Below, in pieces: positions 6,953 to 10,620 of a DNA stretch of 10,620 nucleotides. The stretch comes from Chloroflexota bacterium. GTDB lineage: Bacteria; Chloroflexota; Limnocylindria; Limnocylindrales; CSP1-4. Where the stretch lies: contig JAICUV010000104.1 of NCBI GenBank assembly GCA_025935655.1, forward strand, positions 1-10,620. The letters are read 5' to 3'. The notes beneath the pieces were generated by a model, which saw only the letters and a list, made by a program, of their open reading frames with translations, did no database searches and was not told where the DNA came from. Made by a program: the position numbers and the translations under genes. Positions within the stretch are counted from its first letter, which is position 1. Each line of letters begins with the position of its first letter.

Positions 6953-7116
6953 TGATCGCGCGGTGGTCACCCGGGCTTGGATCGCCCGGCGGTCCAAGCG
7001 TCGGCTGCGGCCTCCGGTTGGAACGGTGGCCGTTCCGGCGAGGGGAAATTGCGCCAACAGGAACGCCGGGCGTTCCACCGGGAGAGATCTCCGCTGGTTG
7101 GATCGCCCGGCGGTCC
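6953..7116. repeat. Array of regularly spaced 17-bp palindromes
   Basis: Four palindromes start at 6979, 7020, 7060 and 7100, so the periods are 41, 40 and 40 bp. Each is a 7-bp stem with a 3-nt loop: GGATCGC-CCG-GCGGTCC (6979, 7100), GGAACGG-TGG-CCGTTCC (7020) and GGAACGC-CGG-GCGTTCC (7060). The fourth stem pair is T-G or A-T, and the seventh is C-G or G-C, so the arms change together. The first copy extends to a 9-bp outer arm, CTTGGATCG/CGGTCCAAG (6976-6998). A degenerate fifth copy, TGATCG-CGCGG-TGGTCA, lies at 6953-6969. Spacers are 23-24 bp and unlike each other, though 7081-7092 holds GGAGA-GA-TCTCC. The array fills the gene-free gap between the end of the efflux-pump gene and the tmRNA. 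Its function is unknown. Confidence 0.8.
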
Positions 7117-7170
7117 AGGCGAGGGACGCAGGGACCCGGAGCGCGGGGACTGGGCGCGCGCCGAGCGCGA

Positions 7171-7205
7171 TGGACCGCGATGGACCGCGAGGACCGCGAC
7201 GGTCC
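7171..7205. repeat. 10-bp tandem repeats and hairpin downstream of the efflux-pump gene
   Basis: TGGACCGCGA occurs at 7171-7180 and 7181-7190, followed by GGACCGCGA at 7191-7199. The last unit joins CGGTCC to form a hairpin, GGACCG-CGA-CGGTCC (7191-7205), 18 bp after the stop of the minus-strand pump gene. It could act as its terminator, but there is no T-tract on that strand. Confidence 0.5.
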
Positions 7206-7223
7206 GCTCCCCACCCCCGACGG

Positions 7224-8672
7224 TCAGTCCTCGATCCGCACCGGGACGGGCGCCAGCCGCCCGCCTAGCTCGGGCACGTGCATCTCCGGCAGCAGCCGGC
7301 GCTTGCCGGGCACGAACAGCGCGGCGACGACCGCGATCGCGAGCACGCCAGCGCCGACCCACACCGCCGGGACCATCCCGTCGACGAACGCCTGCGGGCT
7401 CGTGTAGCCGCCGTTGGCCGAGAAGACCGAGGCGAGCACGGCGACCCCGAACACGCCGCCGATCTCGCGGATCGTGTTGTTCGCGCCGGACGCCCGACCC
7501 TCCTCCTCGGGGGCGACCGAGGACAGGACGACGTTCGCGGTCGGGGCGAAGAACAGGGCCATCCCGGTCCCCGAGATGATGAACGCCGGGACCATCACGA
7601 GGTACTCGACGGTCACGGTGGACACCGTCGCGATCCAGGCGAGCCCGATCGACATCAGCACCATGCCGGCGACGAGGAGCGGCCGTGCGCCGATGCGATC
7701 GGACAGGACGCCGGCGATCGGCGCCACGAAGATCGGCATCATCGTCCACGGCAGCGTCCGGAGCCCCGCCTCGAGCGGCGAGTATCCCTGGACGACCTGG
7801 AAGAACTGGGCGAGCAGGAAGATCGAGCCGAACAGGCCGAAGGACATCAGGAGGCTGACGGCGTTCGCGGCGGAGAACGCGCGACTGCGGAAGAAGCGCA
7901 GCGGGAGCATCGGGTTGGACGTGCGGGCCTCCCAGGTGACGAACGCGACCAGCAGGACGGCGGCCGCCACGAACGCGACCAGGATTCCGGTGCTCGTCCA
8001 GCCCTGCTCGTTGCCGTGGATGAGCGCCCACACGAGCGCGAACAGGCCGGTCGACGCCAGGCCGAGACCGGGCAGGTCCAGGGCGCCGTCCGGGCCGTGG
8101 GTCTCGCGCAGGAAGCGGGCGGCGAGCGGGACGAGCACGATGCCGATGGGGACGTTGACCCAGAAGATGAACTGCCAGGAGAGCCCCTCGACGATCGCGC
8201 CGCCCACGCGGGGCCCGAGCGCGATGGCGAGGCCGGCGATGGCGCCCCAGGCGCCCAGCGCGAGCCCGCGGCGCTCGGCCGGGACCGCGTCGGAGAGGAT
8301 CGTGAGCGTCAGCGGGGTCACGATCGCCGCGCCGATGCCCTGGACGGCACGGGCGAGGACGAGGAGGTCCCCGGTCGGGGCGAGGGCGGCGAACGCCGAC
8401 GCGCCGGTGAACAGGCCGACGCCGATGGTGAACATGCGCTTGCGGCCGAAGCGGTCGCCGAGCGCGGCCCCGGTGAGCAGCAGCACCGCGAAGGTGAGCG
8501 TGTACGCGTTGACGGTCCATTCGAGCTGGGACAGCGAGGCGTCGAGGCTCTGCTTGATGACCGGCAGGGCGGTCGTGACGACGAGGTTGTCGAGCGAGGT
8601 CATGAACAGGGCCAGCGACGTGATCGCGAACGTGGCGATCGCCAGCCGGCGATCGGGGACGCGTGCGGGCAT
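7224..8672 (-). CDS. DHA2-family MFS drug efflux transporter (EmrB/QacA type)
   Basis: The 482-residue protein is a proton-driven multidrug exporter of the major facilitator superfamily with the length expected for 14 membrane helices. Helix 1 carries LDNLVVTTALPVI (28-39), typical of DHA2 pumps. Motif A, GDRFGRKR, is at 72-79 in the loop after helix 2; the antiporter motif C, GAIAGLAIALGPRVGG, is at 144-159, followed by WQFIFWVNVPIG. Start ATG 8672 is chosen because AAGGAG lies about 9 nt upstream; an earlier in-frame ATG at 8738 would place coding sequence over the operator and promoter. The gene lies downstream of tetR on the same strand but has its own promoter and operator in the 99-bp gap, so it is probably repressed by TetR and induced by a pump substrate. 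The substrate cannot be read from sequence. Confidence 0.95.
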   Translation of the reverse strand: MPARVPDRRLAIATFAITSLALFMTSLDNLVVTTALPVIKQSLDASLSQLEWTVNAYTLTFAVLLLTGAALGDRFGRKRMFTIGVGLFTGASAFAALAPTGDLLVLARAVQGIGAAIVTPLTLTILSDAVPAERRGLALGAWGAIAGLAIALGPRVGGAIVEGLSWQFIFWVNVPIGIVLVPLAARFLRETHGPDGALDLPGLGLASTGLFALVWALIHGNEQGWTSTGILVAFVAAAVLLVAFVTWEARTSNPMLPLRFFRSRAFSAANAVSLLMSFGLFGSIFLLAQFFQVVQGYSPLEAGLRTLPWTMMPIFVAPIAGVLSDRIGARPLLVAGMVLMSIGLAWIATVSTVTVEYLVMVPAFIISGTGMALFFAPTANVVLSSVAPEEEGRASGANNTIREIGGVFGVAVLASVFSANGGYTSPQAFVDGMVPAVWVGAGVLAIAVVAALFVPGKRRLLPEMHVPELGGRLAPVPVRIED

Positions 8673-8724
8673 TGGATGTCTCTCCTTCCCTCGGCGGGTC
8701 AGTGCCGCCGAACGCATTACTTGG

Positions 8725-8753
8725 TAGTTAGCAGTCACTATCTCTAGAGTCGA
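8725..8753 (-). promoter_or_regulatory. Efflux-pump promoter with embedded TetR operator
   Basis: On the minus strand TCGACT (8753-8748) and TAACTA (8730-8725) are separated by 17 bp and serve as plausible -35 and -10 boxes. The operator on the + strand is GTTAGC-AGTC-ACTATC (8727-8742), overlapping the spacer and -10. It matches the reverse complement of the tetR operator at 14 of 16 positions. A start near 8718 would leave a leader of about 46 nt containing the AAGGAG site. Confidence 0.65.
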
Positions 8754-8796
8754 AAAAGGGGGTGCGGGGCGTCAGTCGAGAGATTCGGGCACCCCC
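8753..8796 (-). terminator. Intrinsic terminator at the end of tetR
   Basis: On the minus strand GGGGGTGC (8796-8789, inside the last codons of tetR) pairs perfectly with GCACCCCC (8765-8758), followed at once by TTTTT (8757-8753). The 8-bp stem and T-tract are typical of an intrinsic terminator, though the 23-nt loop is long. It would stop tetR transcripts just before the pump promoter. Confidence 0.65.
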
Positions 8797-9398
8797 TCGC
8801 ACATGACGTCCCAGGCGAGCTCGGAGTCGTCGAGCTGCATCGCAGCGGCGACGTTCATGAGCATCCCCTGGGCGAAGAAGTCCCGGAGCTCCGTGGCGGG
8901 CACACCGGACCGCTCAGAGACGAGGGCGATGAGGCCGGAGAAGCGCTGCCGCACGAAGTCCCTGATCTCCGCGTCGTCGGAGGCGGCGAACGCATGGAGC
9001 TGCATGCGCAGCAGCGACTGGTCCGCGAGCAGCGACCCGTAGCGGCGCCCGATCGACGCCAGCACCGGGTTGAACTCGTGTGGCAGGTCGGCCAGGGGAT
9101 GGGCCGCCGCGTCCTCGAACATCGACTCGATCCTGGCGAACGACCGGTCGACAGCCGCCAGGAACAGCTCCTTCTTCGTCCCGAACAGGCGGAACAGGTA
9201 GGGCTGGCTGACGCCGGCGAGGCGCGCGACGTCCTCGGTGGACGTGCCGTGGAGCCCCCCCGACGCGAATGCCCTGACGGCCGCCTCGATGACGTCCGCG
9301 CGACGCTCGTCCGCGGACAGCCGGTGGCCGGCGCCCGTGGAGCGGTGCTCAGGGGCGCCCGTGGCGCTGGCGCTGGTGGCGCTGGTCGAGCGAGGCAT
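8772..9398 (-). CDS. TetR-family transcriptional repressor
   Basis: The 208-residue protein has a TetR N-terminal DNA-binding domain: RRADVIEAAVRAFASGGLHG, then the helix-turn-helix TSTEDVARLAGVSQPYLFRLFGTKKELF (about residues 52-79). The first 28 residues are a Ser/Thr/Ala-rich extension that looks disordered. The C-terminal helical region (80-208) would bind the inducer and dimerise; it ends MQLDDSELAWDVMCEGVPESLD. ATG 9398 is the only ATG before the HTH; no Shine-Dalgarno site precedes it, because the promoter -10 lies 6 bp upstream, which suggests a leaderless mRNA. A palindromic operator overlaps its own promoter, and a near-identical operator lies before the adjoining efflux pump, so it most likely represses both. 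Confidence 0.95.
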   Translation of the reverse strand: MPRSTSATSASATGAPEHRSTGAGHRLSADERRADVIEAAVRAFASGGLHGTSTEDVARLAGVSQPYLFRLFGTKKELFLAAVDRSFARIESMFEDAAAHPLADLPHEFNPVLASIGRRYGSLLADQSLLRMQLHAFAASDDAEIRDFVRQRFSGLIALVSERSGVPATELRDFFAQGMLMNVAAAMQLDDSELAWDVMCEGVPESLD

Positions 9399-9404
9399 GG
9401 GCGG

Positions 9405-9433
9405 ATGTTAGTGACTACTAACTACTGTGTCAA
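9405..9433 (-). promoter_or_regulatory. tetR promoter with perfect palindromic operator
   Basis: On the minus strand a consensus -35 TTGACA (9433-9428), a 17-bp spacer and -10 TAACAT (9410-9405) form a strong promoter. Six bases (CCGCCC) then separate the -10 from the tetR ATG, so transcription should begin at or next to the A of ATG. The operator GTTAGT-GACT-ACTAAC (9407-9422) has perfect 6-bp arms and covers the spacer and most of the -10, as expected for autorepression. The divergent acetyltransferase gene starts 30 bp beyond the -35. Confidence 0.8.
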
Positions 9434-9462
9434 TCCCCCTGGTTCGGAGCGAGAATCACGCC

Positions 9463-9885
9463 ATGGAGATCCGTCCCGCGACGACCGCCGACCGCGATGC
9501 CGTGATCGCGCTGTGGGAGGCGACCGGCCTCACCCGCCCGTGGAACGATCCCGTGGCCGACTTCGACCGGGCGGTCACGGGCCCGAGCTCCGCGATCCTG
9601 ATCGGGGAGGAGGCCACCGCCGCCATCGCGACCGCCCTCGTGGGCCATGACGGGCATCGTGGCTGGGTCTACTACCTCGCCGTCCGTCCCGATCGCCAGG
9701 GCGAGGGGCATGGCGTCGCGCTCATGCGCGCGTGCGAGGCATGGCTCGTCGAGCGCGACATCCCGAAGATCCAGCTGATGGTCCGCGACACGAACGAACG
9801 CGTGCTCGGCTTCTACGAGGCCATCGGGTACGAGCCCCAGGCGGTCCGCGTCCTCGGCCGGTGGCTGGGCCGCGAGGCGACTTGA
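9463..9885 (+). CDS. ypeA: GNAT-family acetyltransferase, YpeA-like
   Basis: The 140-residue protein transfers an acetyl group from acetyl-CoA to an unknown amine. It matches the YpeA family in length (E. coli YpeA is about 141 residues) and in its blocks: IRPATTADRDAVIALWEATG, the family-typical GLTRPWNDP (22-30), GHDGHRGWVYYLAV (61-74), the acetyl-CoA pyrophosphate loop RQGEGHG (78-84), and KIQLMVRDTNERVLGFYEAIGYE (102-124). ATG 9463 is used because MEIRPAT is the usual N-terminus; the upstream in-frame GTG at 9427 lies on the tetR promoter. GGAG at 9446-9449 is 13 nt away, rather far for a ribosome-binding site. The gene diverges from tetR, with 64 bp between the starts, and lies 22 bp before the DinB-like gene. 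Confidence 0.9.
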   Translation: MEIRPATTADRDAVIALWEATGLTRPWNDPVADFDRAVTGPSSAILIGEEATAAIATALVGHDGHRGWVYYLAVRPDRQGEGHGVALMRACEAWLVERDIPKIQLMVRDTNERVLGFYEAIGYEPQAVRVLGRWLGREAT

Positions 9886-9907
9886 CAGAGCGCCCGAGGA
9901 TCGGGGG

Positions 9908-10468
9908 ATGACCGACATCACCGCCACCCCCGTCCCGCCCCGGCTCGCGCCCTTCCTCGCCCAGTGGGACTACATCACGGGCGTCCTGTTCGAGCGCCTC
10001 GTGGGCCTCACCGACGACGAGCTCCTGTGGGAGCCGGGCAGGGACGCGTGGACCGTCCGGCTCGTCGACGGCCGCCCGACGCCCGACGTGGAGTCATGGC
10101 CGCCCTCCGGGGATCCCGCGCCGCCCCGTACGCTTGCGTGGACGCTGGGGCACCTGGGTGACGGATCGTTCACGCGCGCGGACTGGCTCGTCGGCAGTCA
10201 CACGATGCAGGACGGCGACCTGGCGTGGCCGATGCATGCCGCCGAGAGCATCGACTTCGCGCGTGCCGGCCTGCAGGCGTGGCGTGACGGGCTCGCGCAG
10301 ATGACCGACGTCGATCTCGACACGGTCGGGCGGAGCGCGTACCCGGGCGGCCTCGACCCCGAGCTGCCGCTCATCGAGATCGTCTGGTGGGTGAGCAAGG
10401 AGCTGCTGTTCCACGCCGGCGAGGCGTGGTTCGTGCGCGACCTGTATGCCCACCGGCGTCGCGACTGA
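9908..10468 (+). CDS. DinB-superfamily (DinB_2-like) protein
   Basis: The 186-residue protein resembles the four-helix-bundle DinB/DinB_2 superfamily (PF12867), which includes metal-dependent thiol transferases and many proteins of unknown role. Supporting blocks are FLAQWDYITGVLFERLVGLTDDELLWEP near the start, TLGHLGDGSFTRADWLVG with His82 in the second helix, and KELLFHAGEAWFVRDLY (164-180) near the end. His169 is present but the second His of an HxxxH metal motif is not; the position is Ala173, with Glu172 next to it. Metal binding is therefore uncertain. ATG 9908 has GAGGA 7 nt upstream. The 22-bp gap after the acetyltransferase suggests one operon. No signal peptide or membrane helix is seen. 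Confidence 0.85.
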   Translation: MTDITATPVPPRLAPFLAQWDYITGVLFERLVGLTDDELLWEPGRDAWTVRLVDGRPTPDVESWPPSGDPAPPRTLAWTLGHLGDGSFTRADWLVGSHTMQDGDLAWPMHAAESIDFARAGLQAWRDGLAQMTDVDLDTVGRSAYPGGLDPELPLIEIVWWVSKELLFHAGEAWFVRDLYAHRRRD

Positions 10469-10500
10469 CATCGTTCCGAACCTTTCCCCCGGGGTCGGCG

Positions 10501-10506
10501 TACGAT
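10501..10506 (+). promoter_or_regulatory. Possible -10 box of the small ORF
   Basis: TACGAT lies 6 nt before ATG 10513, the same spacing as in the tetR promoter, and could drive a leaderless transcript. No convincing -35 is seen 16-18 bp upstream. Confidence 0.3.
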
Positions 10507-10512
10507 CCGACG

Positions 10513-10617
10513 ATGCTGCATCCCGCTGCCGTGTCGACCGCCATCCTGCTCCTCGGCCGCCTCCTCGTGACCGGTGGGCTGGTGGCCCTCGCGGCCCTCG
10601 TGCTGCGTCGCCGCTGA
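10513..10617 (+). CDS. Possible 34-residue single-pass membrane peptide
   Basis: The predicted peptide begins MLHPAAV, has one hydrophobic stretch (about residues 8-31, with one Arg at 16) and ends in a triple arginine, LVLRRR. By the positive-inside rule the C-terminus would be cytoplasmic. I recognise no family. ATG 10513 is preferred over the longer frame starting at 10387, which overlaps the DinB-like gene. A -10-like TACGAT sits 6 nt upstream and no Shine-Dalgarno site is visible. The stop lies three bases from the window edge. It could be a real small protein or a chance frame in GC-rich DNA. Confidence 0.35.
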   Translation: MLHPAAVSTAILLLGRLLVTGGLVALAALVLRRR

Positions 10618-10620
10618 CCG

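Noticed and set aside
6953..7116. CRISPR array
   Set aside because: Repeats are 17 bp and vary in the centre, spacers are only 23-24 bp, and no cas gene is nearby.
6721..7407. Protein-coding gene across the tmRNA and palindrome region
   Set aside because: The frame runs through a firmly identified tmRNA and into the pump gene, and the 40-bp repeat shifts frame at each unit.
8673..8738. ATG 8738 as the efflux-pump start
   Set aside because: It would put coding sequence over the operator and -10; ATG 8672 has a strong AAGGAG site.
8742..8749. CTCTAGAG palindrome as a second operator
   Set aside because: It is only 8 bp, has no counterpart at the tetR promoter, and could be chance.

Overview
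The window is very GC-rich chromosomal DNA from a bacterium. Several features suggest a high-GC lineage such as Chloroflexota (Limnocylindria/Ellin6529-like) or Actinobacteriota: G/C-ending codons, a Pro/Thr/Lys-rich linker in a secreted lipoprotein, a class A penicillin-binding protein with a Pro-rich tail, and a probable leaderless regulator mRNA. The phylum is an inference; no rRNA is present to settle it. Gene content is mostly housekeeping and environmental-response genes. I see no integrase, transposase, phage gene, CRISPR-cas locus or toxin-antitoxin pair.

Layout. Positions 2-1118 hold two small + strand genes: a putative glycolipid-binding protein cut by the left edge, then a DUF1697 protein. 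Positions 1210-2394 encode a stand-alone AAA ATPase with a C-terminal winged-helix-like region; copies of a CCGATAT-containing motif lie on both sides of it. A secreted META-domain lipoprotein (3631-2513, minus) and a bifunctional class A PBP (3750-6419, plus) diverge from a 118-bp gap. A stem-loop at 6445-6479 separates the PBP from a converging tmRNA gene (ssrA, 6865-6493, minus). The tmRNA has a paired acceptor stem, an encoded CCA, a T-arm, pseudoknot PK1 and a readable tag, ANKQPALALAA.

Upstream of ssrA, 6866-7223 has no gene. It contains four 17-bp hairpin palindromes starting 41, 40 and 40 bp apart. Their base-pair changes preserve the stems. This is the most unusual structure in the window.

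Positions 7224-9398 (minus) are a drug-resistance type regulon: a TetR repressor followed by a 14-TM DHA2-family efflux pump. Each gene has a promoter with a 17-bp spacer, and a near-identical palindromic operator sits at the same place in both. A perfect-stem terminator at the end of tetR separates the two transcripts. The tetR -10 box lies 6 bp before its ATG, which implies a leaderless mRNA.

On the right, a YpeA-like GNAT acetyltransferase (9463-9885) diverges from tetR. It is followed 22 bp later by a DinB-superfamily protein (9908-10468), then by a possible 34-residue membrane peptide (10513-10617).
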